Of a stretch of 64,000 nucleotides of DNA, positions 37,476-50,400 are shown in pieces. How positions within the stretch are numbered: position 1 is the first letter of the stretch; each line of letters begins with the position of its first letter. The DNA comes from Orthonyx spaldingii. Lineage: Eukaryota > Chordata > Aves > Passeriformes > Orthonychidae. The position numbers and the translations under genes are program-made. Under the pieces are notes generated by a model. It did no database searches and had not been told where the DNA came from. It saw only the letters and a program-made list of their open reading frames with translations. The stretch lies in the NCBI GenBank assembly GCA_013397795.1, contig VZTJ01005702.1, positions 496,001 through 560,000 on the forward strand, given 5' to 3'.

Positions 37476-40400
37476 AGTAAACTTGAATAGTGCCTTTATC
37501 ATGAGCATCTGAAGGCATTCAAACATTTTACTACGACATTGACCCAATTCATTATCTTTTTGCTTTGGCTGAAATAAAGCAAACAGATTTAAAGGTCTGA
37601 TCTGAAACACCCACAACATCTGAAACAAAGTCTAATAGTATTTCAGTGACAGTAGCATCATCTAAGAACCCATCCACTGCACTGCCTATCAGCTGAACAA
37701 TATTAAAAGGAGTCTAAATAAATCATTCCCACTCGCAGCTTTGCAACAGCGGAAGATACATCAGTCTCAAAGAGACTTTCTAGCCATATATTCTGTAGAT
37801 TCTATTACAAATTGAGGATAGAAAAGATACAGCAAGAGGGCCTGCCCGAGAATAGAATGCCACTGAATATCAAATAGTATTTACAGTACAGTTACAGGAT
37901 TATAGAACATTTTATAAATACAATTAATATGTATACAAGGGCACATAAAAGAGAAACTTGTTTTCATGCTTTACAAAGTAAAAGTAACCTGAACGAAAAG
38001 TTACTTTAGAATTCCACAGCTGCTGGCTAGGAGCCTCTCTTCTCCACTGCCTGTACAAACCAATCCCCATTGTAGGTCACCAGTGAAACACCCATATTTT
38101 AAGCAGCAACTATGAAGAATCTCAATAGACTCTGAATCTATGTATGAAACATCAAGTTTCAAAACATGGGTAAGGCAAAGTGTGCTGGAGAGTTGTGACA
38201 ATATTCATATGTAACTACCTTTCTCAGATGAGAACCTGCACTGTAACAAACTGCACTTTTTGCTATGAAATATATAATACTGCAGCATATAGATGGCAAA
38301 ATTCAAACAAGGTATATTACAACTTCTAACATGGTATTAGAAAATGCCAGAAGCATCTACCACATTCTAAAGATGTGAACACTTCCTGTATTTGTTTAGA
38401 AAAGGCAAGAGAGTATTTAGTATTTCAGTACTTGCACATGTCCTTAAAAGAATCAGTAATTTCCTTTAATAAAAGCAATTGGTTTTGCCTTTTACACCAA
38501 TGATGCCTTTACAGGACACTTTTTTATCCTTTTAAAAAATTATTTTTAAATTGCCTAAGATCAGTAATAGTATTAAACAGGAATATTCCATAGTATTGTG
38601 CAGGCAGGGGAGAGAGATGAAAAAGCAACTTTAAGAGTCAGTTTAATGAATTGACATTATTTTCTCTGCACACTTCAAAAATGGTGAGGCAGGCTTGATT
38701 AAATTACCTTTAACCAGTAATATATTATTCTTTACTCCAAGACAAGTAGACCAGTTTTACTGGGATACTTACTATGAAGGAGGACAATCTTTAAAGTTTA
38801 TTTACATGAAAAGCAACCTTTTTTACATAATATATAAAATGGAGTAGTTATGCACTGCAGCCATTTTATAATATTTAAGCTAAGTGTAATTAACCTTAAA
38901 AGCTACTCTATTTCAACAGCTGTGGAAAAGGCAGAACGGGAATTGTTTTATTAAGCTGCAAACTCATTTTCATTATAGAAAGCAACTAACTACTTGTTTG
39001 AGAGAACAACTTCTCATAACCATCTTCTAACCATTATAAACATTTCACAGTAGAGGGGTCAACTTCCACAAACATTTTCTTCTGCAACAAAGTACGTTTG
39101 AGAAGCTTCCTCACTGCCAACCTGCTGCAGTTCCTCAGTTATGACAATATAAATCATTTTTGGACCACACTAGAAACTGGATTGCTCAAATGACCACACT
39201 TACAAGAAAGTAGACTCCAAATGCTAAAAAACAAGCACTTTCTTCGCTGACCCAGTATTTAGGACAGTACTATAGACAGTTGCACTGGCACAAAGAGAGA
39301 CACTGGACTGCAGCACAGAAAGAAATGGCCATAAGCAAACAAACCAGCTTGGTGAGAAAAGTAAACTGGCAACTGATGCTTGCTGCAAGAGCAGCTATGA
39401 ACACCAACTGCCTGATGTTTAGACAGTTGCAATGCCAGTGCAATGGCACAAACAATAATTTAGGAAAGCAGTAATGCTTACACGTATGTTACTAGATTAT
39501 CCATTGGAATTCAATTCCAAGGAAGAAGAAATGTTTTAAAAGACATGTTTACTAAAAATAGTGCATTTTTTTTATCACTGTGTTAATTTTAGGAAAAAGA
39601 AGGATAGACACAATAACGTAATTCTTTCTGCCTCTCAACTCTAACTCCTGGTCTTGTCTTAGTGAAGCTGCTTAGAGTGATGCTCCCATCCCTGCTCCAT
39701 ATAACCTCAACAAGCTCAGTACCCTCCCACCATGAGACCCTAGGAGATACCTGATCATCTGCTGCTGGAAATTATGGAAACAGTCATGTAGAAGGCACCA
39801 GCCACAGCTGTAAGTTTCTAATTCTGTACTGAACCAGGCTGTGAAAGACGGAGCACTGAAACTGTACTGCCAGCTCAGACAGACCTGTGCACAGCCCTTC
39901 TCCTCACTGCCTGTGCAACCAGGAGGAAAACTGTTCCAGCCAAGGGAAATGGGTCTCCACAAGTCTCAAAAGTCATAATTTATAATCTTTTCCCCTTACT
40001 ATCTCAAATTTAATAATAAAGACACTATTCTAAAATTTATTTTTCAAATTAGAAATTCCAGCTAAAGCAGCACTATACACACTTTACAGTTTGGTTGTAG
40101 TCAGAAAATTAAACTAGATTTCAGAAACTGTTGTTTCCAAAGCTTCTTTCCCTCTTATATCTATAGAAGAACTGATGACAGGAGACAATCAAGTTGTTTC
40201 TGAGTAAGCAGTCCTGCTTTGAGAGTACCAGTCATATGCCACAGTGTTACTAATATCAAATTCAATTATTAGTTAATAAAATAGTTCTAATAGTTCTAAT
40301 GCTTTATCATCTTAGGAACATACTACAGCCAAGACTGACACTTTCTTGTTTCAAAGCTGAGAAGTAGGCCACTCCCACAGCAGCTGGAAACCTTTCACCA

Positions 40401-40974
40401 GATAGGTGGCTGTTTTTTCAACACTGTGAATAATAAGGCTAAATACAGTGAGAAGTGAGGGTACAGCAGCCTTTTTTTTTTCTCTTCAGAGATGTATCAG
40501 AGAACTTTATTAGTGTAGAGTAGGTTTTATATTTAGTCAATGCATGGAAAAACTGTGATTAAAAATTCTGAAGCAGAGATTTGTTCTCTAAAATTATTCA
40601 ATACATGTACAAATAGATACCAGGCATCATCTTAGGGAAAAAAAAAAAAATCACTATTTCCTATTCTGAGTACTTAGAGTACAGAAGACCAATAAAAATA
40701 TTCAAGTGGTAATTTTTTTACCTAACATCAAATCTCTTCTAAATTAAACAATTAACATCACTGGAATAAATTAATTTTTGAGAAGAATTTCCCTGTATTC
40801 TGGGGAAACAAAATGTACAGAGAGGGAAAATGAAGAAACATTTTCTTTAGTGTTTAAAAAAAAAGCGTGCATGTATTATCCCAGCAATCTTCTTTCAATT
40901 CTCTTAAAGGAAGAGACCTTTCAAAAGCTATAGCTCCAAAATGGATTATTTCATTTTTGACCTTTATTCCTCTA

Positions 40975-41490
40975 CTACACATAAACCAGATCACGACTCT
41001 GAACTCCTCTACCTGCCTGTTCATCATCATCATCATCATCTGACTGTTGTTCTGAGTTTTGGGAACTACCATACTCATACTCAATGGGCTTTGGATTGTT
41101 GTATGGGTAGCCATTGTCATCAAAAAACCTTCGGAAGGTGAACTCATAAAAAGCATGTTCAGGATGTTTTCCATTTTTGTACCACCCATTAAGGGTATCA
41201 TTTCTGTTCCCCTCCTTATCATCATCACTCCATAATTTATCTGGATCAACTGGATCAAAGTTTGATGTGTCCGTAGGATGAGCAATTTTGGGAATGTAGA
41301 AAGCAGACTGTCGCCGTAGATCGCTTGAAAAATCAATTGTTTTGAAGAATGGATGAGCTTTTATTTCATCTGCACCATTTTTGCCTAAACGATCTTCTGG
41401 CCCTCGGCAGAGTTTGATAATAAGGTCAGAGGCCTCTGGAGTCAATTTAGCCTGAGGTGGAATATGAAGTGCAGTTTGCCAGTTGATAAC
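40975..41490 (-). CDS. LATS1: LATS1 coding exon 8 (C-terminus)
   Basis: 516 bases after TGCTTTTAAG. It codes for VINWQTALHIPPQAKL, the end of the kinase domain (RGPEDRLG), the AGC-type tail and the hydrophobic motif EHAFYEFTFRRF. It ends SRDLVYV with stop TAG, followed in frame by a second TAG. It carries an Asp6 run at residues 1118-1123. Confidence 0.96.
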   Translation of the reverse strand, partial: VINWQTALHIPPQAKLTPEASDLIIKLCRGPEDRLGKNGADEIKAHPFFKTIDFSSDLRRQSAFYIPKIAHPTDTSNFDPVDPDKLWSDDDKEGNRNDTLNGWYKNGKHPEHAFYEFTFRRFFDDNGYPYNNPKPIEYEYGSSQNSEQQSDDDDDDEQAGRGVQSRDLVYV

Positions 41491-44400
41491 CTTAAAAGCA
41501 AAAAGATGTGTTATTTATTTATAATTTCATAAAAAGGAAACAACACATTAAAACAACAAAACAAAACAAATGACCACAAAGAAATAATTCAGTATATCTA
41601 ATGTTTTTTACAGCAGAGGGGAAAACATGAAGCTGCTCTTTCAGAAACACAAGGAATATTTTGTGTGGAAATCTGGCAAAATCCAGGTAAAGTTTATTCA
41701 CATTCCAAATCTAAAGTCTGGCATGGAAGACCCCTGCTATAAACCAACAAAGATACCATGAAATGCAGCACCTGGACCATGGTTAGGCACATGGTTAACA
41801 ATCCTAAAAATATGAGACAGATGAATTTTGAGTTATATGATGTACTGTAAAGACTAACAGATTTCAAGTTAAAAAAAAAACAATACTGCACTACATTTGA
41901 GCCAACTGAATGCAACTTTGCAAAAATGACACCTGCAGAAGACTGCCTTGATGCTTTCTCTGAAACAGGACGGACTCAGGAAGGAAAGGACCAAAGGCTC
42001 TGAGCTGTCAGTAGCCCTGAGCAGGCAGTCATCTGCTACTCCTCCACTTTTCCATGTTAAGCACCTGCAGGTACATCACCAAAGGAAATCCTCTGCAGGC
42101 AAGCAGACATGGAAGCCAAGTGGTGGAAAAAAACACCTAGATACTGGAAAAGGAGAAGAAAAGAAAAGGAAGTGGAAATAATAACTGAAACAGATACAGA
42201 AAGTGAAAGGCTGAGATGTGATGTCATTTTTACTTGGCATGTTTACTCTATGGCCAGATAAAAGTTCTGAAGGTGATTCTAGAAGTCCCTTTATAAATTA
42301 TGTGCACCTTCACAGTAATGTAAAACTTAAAATCTCCATAGTTTATAACATGCTTGAATAGGGCAGCGCTCTCAAACATCATCTTTGTTTCCATTACAAA
42401 TTAGAAAGACCATGTAAATTTCAAGCCTTTTTCAGACTGTTAATACCAGATTAAAGTTACCTTCATTTGTGTTTCCAGTGGTGTTTGTGCCAGGAATGGA
42501 GGCTGCCCCACTAGCATCTCAAAGAGAATTACTCCAACACTCCACCAGTCACACAACTGTGTGTAACCTGAAATAAAGTTCAAATAAGGTAGTCAAGCCT
42601 TTGCATAATTTTAGTCTTGAATTTCTAAGAATAAAAAAATTCACAAGAGAATTCTATTCAATACTTATTTAAGATTTCCACATTAACAACTACTTATTTT
42701 TTTGTTAAAATATCACATCCTTGGGAAAAGCAGCAGTGTAGGAAAGGTGAAGCACGACACGTGAATACCAGTTCCTTAGCAGTGAGACCGCAGTACAAAA
42801 CCACATCCATTACCTGTTCGTAACAGCACTTCTGGTGCAATGTAGTTGGGTGTGCCCACCAGGGAATGGGCCAGGCAGCGTTGGTGCTGCCGTGCAGCCC
42901 TGCGCTCCAGCGGCTTCAGCCGATCCCCGCACCTGCAGTTCGCTGGGTCACCCCACTCACTGCTGAAATCCATGCTGTCCTGACGGGCATGGTCACCTGC
43001 CAGGGAGTCAGAAGGATGGCAACGCTGAGGACAATTACTTTAGTTCTTATCTAATATGAAATATTTATCTGTTAACATTTCATGTTACAAGACACACTCT
43101 GGTTCAGTTTCAACACTCAACCTGAGATTTAAAACAGATATCAACATCAGGATGTCGATTTTTGTTTATGATATAAAATACCAACCTCTGAGGACACAAT
43201 TTTTTAAGCTAATTTTTGACATAACTATGAGAAAATACTCATCTCAATACTTTTCAGATTTTTCTTAACCACACTGGGGGTACAGGGTGTATATTGTTTT
43301 CACACTTATGTAAACATAAAACCTCTAACATTTAAATCATCAAAAGATAAAATCAGATTTTAAATCTTTATCTTCTCACCAGAGACTGTGTAACAGTTTG
43401 GCCTAAGATACATCAAATTTTGATAAAAACTAATCAAAAGTAATTTAAAACTTGTTTTTGAAGGTATGTTTTTATTTTTGAAAACTAAAAACAAGTTATC
43501 ATATAATCTGTATTTTACCACTGTCAAAACTGTCATTTCTCTTTTGCTCCATCTTTTTCTTCAGCTGTTGTTTTAAGTAATCAAGTAGGATTTTTAAAAG
43601 CCTACTCAAACCTTCTAACAAAGTAAACAGCGCAGTCATTTCTACTCATTTATTGTTTAATTCCTTGCAAAGAATACTTGTATTTCTCTTACCACTCTGG
43701 TAGTATTTTGAGTCATGGGTCCACCGAAAACCTGTACAGAGCCCGAAGTCAGTCAATTTGATATGACCATCACGGTCTATCAAGATATTGTCAGGTTTAA
43801 TATCTCTGTGGATGAAGCCCATTTTATGAACACTCTCAACTGCACATGTCAGTTCTGCTGTGTAGAACCGTGCCAGATTTTCTGGAAAGACACCCATTCT
43901 AATTAGGAGACTCATCATATCACCTCCTGGAATGTAGTCCATTACAAAGTACAAATTGTCCTTATCTTGGAAGGAATAGTACAGGCGAACCACCCATTCA
44001 TTATCAGCTTCTGCAAGGATATCCCGCTCAGCTTTAACATGAGCAACTTGATTTCTAAGCAAGACATCTTTTTTCCTTAGAGTCTTTGTTGCATATAGAG
44101 CATTAGTATCCACTTTTCTTGCTAGGCAAACTTCTCCAAATGCACCAACTCCCAGGGTTTTAATTTTTACAAACATTGACTTGTCCATTTTAGCTCTTCT
44201 TAGCCGAATGTAATTTGACTCTTTCTGGCACAACATTTTCCTCATTTGGTCCCGGGCTTCTGGTGACAATCCAACCTGTGCAGCAAACAGAGTTAAATCT
44301 GAAGAGTGAACAGTACTCTTAATTCTTGGTGATCTTCTCATAATTAATCACAAGGTTTAGGCTAAGCAAGCCAAATACTTATACACAGCACAGGAAATAA

Positions 44401-47400
44401 TACTTAAAGGGGTTTGGTTTTGTTTTAATTTACACATTAGGAAACTATGAAAACATATAGGAGTGATAAAAAACTGAAATGTGATCGTTTTCAACAGCAA
44501 AATGCACGAGGTGCCATGCACCAGGAGGTTCTTGAGAAGGGACTACATTCTTGAGAAAGGGTAATTTACAAACTACTGATAAAAATGCCTGCAAATAATA
44601 TTAGCTGAGTAACTGCGCATCAGCTGCCTCCCTGATTCTCTTTACAGAGTTAAAGAAAGCCAAGATGTGTCTAGGAGCTGTAAGTTGCTGAGGGCTAAGG
44701 AGCTGCCATGGGAAAGGCAGAGTAGCTGGAGCAGCAGCCATTGAACTTTCAGAGCACGCTCTAGAATTTTGGCTGCAGGAGGGAGTATGCACTCCCTCTC
44801 ACTCTCTCACTTCCATGTGAGCTATCCAAAACAGATCCTACTCGCACTGCTTCCTACTGCCTGCCCACACCAAGCCAGTGCCTCTGCCATAAGCCTGGAC
44901 CTGATACTACTTCTTATCATATAACCCACCTCTTTCTAACAGGACTTCGCTTACACTCTCACCACTCTCTCCACTCTACGTATTAACCAGCTGAGTAGAA
45001 CACTTCCTTTTGAAGTGGCTCACTCCTCCCCACAGTATCTTTTCTTGGCTCCCATCTGTGTACTTAGCCCTATCTTGACTGAACATCCCTGGTGTTCCAG
45101 CCAATGCCACCAACATTCTGACAGCTGAAACACTCACAGGCCACATGCAACTCATCACCTACAGCATGGAAACCCTTATCTACCAGAGCCACACTGATCA
45201 CTCTTATTATACCTGGGTGCCTCCTGGTGTATTTTTTCTGGTTTCAAGCCTGTTAAAGTCCCATTCAATTTTGTTGCCATTTTTCTTGGCAAATTTCATG
45301 GCCTGGAATCCCTTTATTTTTTGTTTTAATGTGAATAGAATCTGTCTTCAATTATTTATATGTTTTCTCTGTGACACTATCCCCACACAGCTTGATGTTC
45401 ATTCCTTCTTTTGTTTTCTGACAGTGTTTTCAAATTACTACATGCTCCCTTTCTCATAACATCTCAATTATTTTATCTGCCTACCTGGCTTGAAATCACC
45501 ATCCCATAGCAATGATTTCCAAGTTCAACCTATAGCATGTTTCCTTATTTTTTCTTGGACATGTTGATCATAAACTCAAAGATGGCCACATTTGAATCCC
45601 TGCAAACATCACAACTGTACTCAAGCACTATTCTAAAGCTTTCTATTTCTTATTATCACATCTTATCGATTCTTGATACCAAATCTTGCTGCTTCCATCT
45701 CTTTAGTGCTTCAAATATTTTAGATATTGTCTGCATAGCAGTACTCAGGACCATTATTAGGGCTGAGTAACTAGTCTAGGCCTGTATAGACTGTATGTTA
45801 ATAGACGACTTCGGCCTTGTCTGACTTTCAACATAACTTGAAACAAAATATAACAGACGTGACTGAGAAAAAAAGGTGGGAGAAAATATCAATTAGATAT
45901 CATGCAGTATCTTAAAAATGGTTTCACATGTTACTTTATATCACCTATTAAAGAAAATACTGTTAGAACACAGAAAATTTCTTACAGGCATCATAGGAAA
46001 AATGGATCCAAAGGAGATGCAATTAGGAAAATGCACACAAAATGCTTATCTACCCAAACGAACTTCACAAAGAATAAAAATTTGGTAAGATTTAAATGGG
46101 GAAGGCTGTCTCAAAGGCAAAACATCAGGCAGTACTTCGGACTGGGTAGCAGTAGTTTCCAGACTGGTGTGGGAAATAGGTTCAACTACCTACTGTGAAT
46201 CAAAAAAATTGTCTTATTGCAGGAATATCTGTGTACTGTCTTCCAAGACAGAAACATCTTAAGTTTTCTATGAATGAACAGGCTTAAGGCACACTTCAAC
46301 ACAGAAGGAAGGATTTTTTAAGACTTACAAATGTCAAGAAGACAACTGAAGACCTGAGCCTGTTAAAGGTCAGACAATGGTGGGTCACCTTCTCAAGGTC
46401 CATGTGAACCCTGAAGTCTGCCCCAGTACAGACCCATCTGACACAAACTGAACTCCACCCATCATGTACAAAGCTAGCAAAGAATAAAACTTAGACGGCA
46501 ACAACCCCCTAGGAGTGAGACTCAATACAGTAATCCATCACTGCAAGACACACAAAGAAGAGTCTCCAAAACCTCTGGAGCTTTGCTTTCTTCTATCTGC
46601 TCTCTAGCTCTTGCATCCCAACAGTTTTGTTGTAAAAGACTAGCCCAAGTACTGCAATTTGTCATCTATTTCCTCAACCCACCTTTACTTTTCCCTATGT
46701 CATCCACTGAAACAAATGCTAATTACAAACTTTCTCTCTGAATTGCTGTATTTTCCCTACAACTCCCCTCAGCTTCAGCATCTACCAAAAATTAACAAAC
46801 TTGTCAGCTGCACAAACTTTTCTGCACATGTAACTCCAATTATTTGTAGAAAATGGCAGACACCAGAGTTTCCTGACTTGCTCTCTATCATCACTACACA
46901 ATTTGCTCTCATTTTGCTCCCTTCTCATCTTGCTGTGCCTTAAAGGATGACTAAAGTTTCTCTTTGCAGGAAAGACACCTATTATAACTCTTGGCCAAAC
47001 TCACACATCTAAATCAAACAATTTTGAGACCACTCCACTCCTAGGAACCTTGACAGCACAGAAAAATGTCACATATGTTAGAAATACAGCATCCTGTGAA
47101 AGTAGGTATTTTCACAGGGATGCATTCTGGGGTTTTTTTCTTTCAAAATTCAAAGGGAAAAAAGAAGGGAAAAAAGAAGGGATTCAAAACTTGCTTAATC
47201 ATCTTAAAACTTTCTGAAAATACAAGTTCCCCTTTCTCCTTCTCATGAAGACCCAAAATACACTTTAGTGTTATGGCATTCCTCTCCTGTACGCTTATGA
47301 AAAAGGAGAGGTCTGCTGCAGCATAATATCCCATCTTCCACCCTTCTGCCTGTAATCAAACATCCCAGCCTTAAATCTAGCATAAATTATTATAAATCTA

Positions 47401-50400
47401 GCATAGATATTATAAAACACCCCTACTAAGGTGCTTTAAATATCAAGAAAAATATCAAGAAAAGTTATATCAGTGCTTTCATGTAAGTAATAGTTATTTT
47501 GAGATACTACAGAACATAACACAGTAAGAAGGGAAAGTGAAGTTTGCAAATCAACATCAATTATAACATTTAAGTATTCAAAAATAGCCGAAATAAATTC
47601 ATGCTTAATTTTGATGCAGGATTGCATGCAAAGCCCTCTAAAAAGGGATCATGCTATTCTTAAAAAACACTGTTGCTTCAGAATCTTACTTGTCTACACA
47701 GGGATGGAGGCTACAGAGTTCAGGAAAGCTTCCCACACCTTAACAGTTTAAATCAGCTGTTAGTGAAGTGAAAAAGGAAAGAGAGAAGACTAAGAATAAA
47801 GATCTAGTAAGAGTTCCAGGATGAAATCTTGCTAACATTTACATATTCGTGATTAAGCAAACACAAAAGACTACAGCTTACAGTAAGAATTTTCAAAGAG
47901 TAAGAAAACATTTAAAAAGCAGCATGTCAAGAAAGTGGCATAAGCCAAACACATAGTCTTATAGAATAAATTAAAAGGTACCTCATACTTATGTCAAACT
48001 TTCAACAACAATTGCTAAGAAATACGTATATGTGACATCTCAATTTCACCTTTCTACAAATCATAGTTTTACTACTTCTCACTATTTTCTCTTTTGAAAT
48101 GACATATGTTTATGTCAGCTCCAGTTTTTACCCTTTTGATTTAGTTTAACAGAACACTGAAATACCAGAAATAGACCACCCACTTCATGCAGGTACAAAA
48201 AAGTTCATTTCACATGTATTTGCTTTAAAATTATTCCCTTCAATTGCTCTTGTTTAAACAGATACATTTACAGTGTGGATTACAAAATAATTAGACAAAA
48301 GGTACCATGTCTCTTTCATTCTAAAAAAAACCCCAACTAACCTTCAAATGTTTGGTTTTTTATTTGAACTTTAAAAAACTATCCCTACTGGCAACAAACT
48401 GCAGAATGTAAAAAAATATCACTGTTTGGCTGATTATATTAGTGCACTACCAAGCCTGCCACTTCTCCCCACTTTGCTTGTACCTGCAGTACTTACTTAA
48501 AAAAATAGAAATATTTTTAAAAATCATTAAAATATTGCACATAACTCAAAAATCAGGATTAAATAGACCCCATAACAAAAAGCTATGAACCATGTAGCTA
48601 CATCTCAGTTCATGCAACAACTGTTTTGCTTCTGCTGCCTTACTGTATGTAAGCCATATGAATTACCTTTAAGACATACAAAAAACTTACTTAAAAATCA
48701 ATTTCTAAGAAGAAAACTAAATACGTAAACAAGACAAGGAAGAACTTGCCACATCTCAAATACAAAGATTAAAAATAGATTTCAATACCACAATGTTCTA
48801 CTTATCTGTGCTATTTAATTCTACAATTAAGACATATCTCATGAAATTAATACCGGGACAGTTTATTCATAGATTTAGAAAGAAGGAAGAGTTTACCCGC
48901 ATCATTTCATTCTCTAGCTGCTTTTTCCGATGCAAACGCTGCTGGTGTGACTTGAGTATATTCTCCACATGCTGCTCCATGAAGAATTTAAAGGCTTGAG
49001 GGGAATAACTTTGAATGCGAGACTCTCTTCTTTCTTCATCTTTCTTGTTTTTTCTAACAGGAACAGGTGAGGTTGTAATTTGTTTCTTTTCTTTATCTGT
49101 TGAATCAACACATTCGTAATTCTTTTCATTCTCATCCTCCCTGGATAAAGAAGGTGGCTCCTCCTTGTTGAGCTTGGGTCCTGCCTCATACAGATTGACA
49201 GAAGGACTCTGATGTAATAAGTGTTTTGGGTAAGGTGGTGGGGGACCCTGGTAATTTGGAGCTTCCGCAACAGGAGACATAACTGCCATATTTGCAGAGG
49301 GACTGTCGGAGAAGGGAATGGTCTGAACAGTCTGCACAGGCTGCGGCATCCAGGAAGGGTGAGTGGGTGCCAAGGCAGTCTGCAGCTCTGGTTTCAACAC
49401 TCGCATGCTTTTCACTGGCTGCTGAATGGGAGCTGGCGTGATGGCTGTCACTGTGGTGGCCGAGGGCTGCGAGCTGCCAGAGTGACTCTGCCTGCTGCCG
49501 TGGTGGTTGTTGAAGGAGTTGGAGCGCACGGGAACGCTGGGCTGCCATGTAGGCATGTCGTGCCCATTGCCCAGTGACGACTGTGGCTGCACAGGAGAAG
49601 GCTGTGACCAGGATGCAGGTATTCCAGCCACACTGGTGTTGTAAAGCTCCAGGTTGTGACTGTTTCTATTTGGCACCATTATTGCCTGAGGAAGATTCCC
49701 ATTGGTATATGCTGAAGGAGGAGCAGATCCTCCTGCCTGCATCTGTAGTGCTGTGGGACTCTGCCTGTTAGTTGGATTCATTGGGTACGGGGGTGGCTGG
49801 CGACTCACCGAATTCCCAGACACCACATTCTGGTGAACTATGAATTCTGCCTGACAATTGCCATTTTGCATTCCAGCTCGTCCTGAGGGAAAACCAAATT
49901 TGCTGTTGGCAGAACTCTGCATGATTATTGGCTGCCTGCCTATGGGGACAGCACTCATGCCTCTCTGACCCTGTGTCGATGAATTCATAGGAGGAGGATT
50001 CATAGGTGGAGGTGGATAACCATCCTGCCATGCTCCAGGTGGCACTGGAGAAATACGGGAGATCACATATTCCATGTTTCCAGAGTACCGCTTTGTTTGA
50101 GAATTTGACTCCCAGGAAGGAGGTGGAGGAGTCGTTCCCCTTGGAGGGGGTGTCTGCCCCCGAGGAGGCGGAGGAGGAGGAGTGACACTCCTTATCTGTG
50201 GTAGAGGTGGGGGATTCACTCTTTGTCCATTGCCAGGATGAGCCTGAGCAAAAGCCGCAATGCCAGATCCAGATAACGGCCTGCCCACGTCAGGCTGGGA
50301 GCTGGGACTCTCGGAGCGATAAACGACGCCCTCTCCCAGGGCAGGGCCGTGCCGCTGGGGAACCAAGGATTCCTTAGAACCCTTCCAGCTCTGCTTGCGG

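Larger units (their letters stand above)
37345..40974 (-). other. LATS1: LATS1 3'UTR (approximate)
   Basis: AT-rich, no coding frames of note. Candidate poly(A) signals on the gene strand are AATAAA at 40511-40506, 40041-40036 and 38952-38947, and a distal ATTAAA at 37366-37361. I place the longest form at the distal site because vertebrate LATS1 has a 3'UTR of several kb. That endpoint is inferred. Confidence 0.5.
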
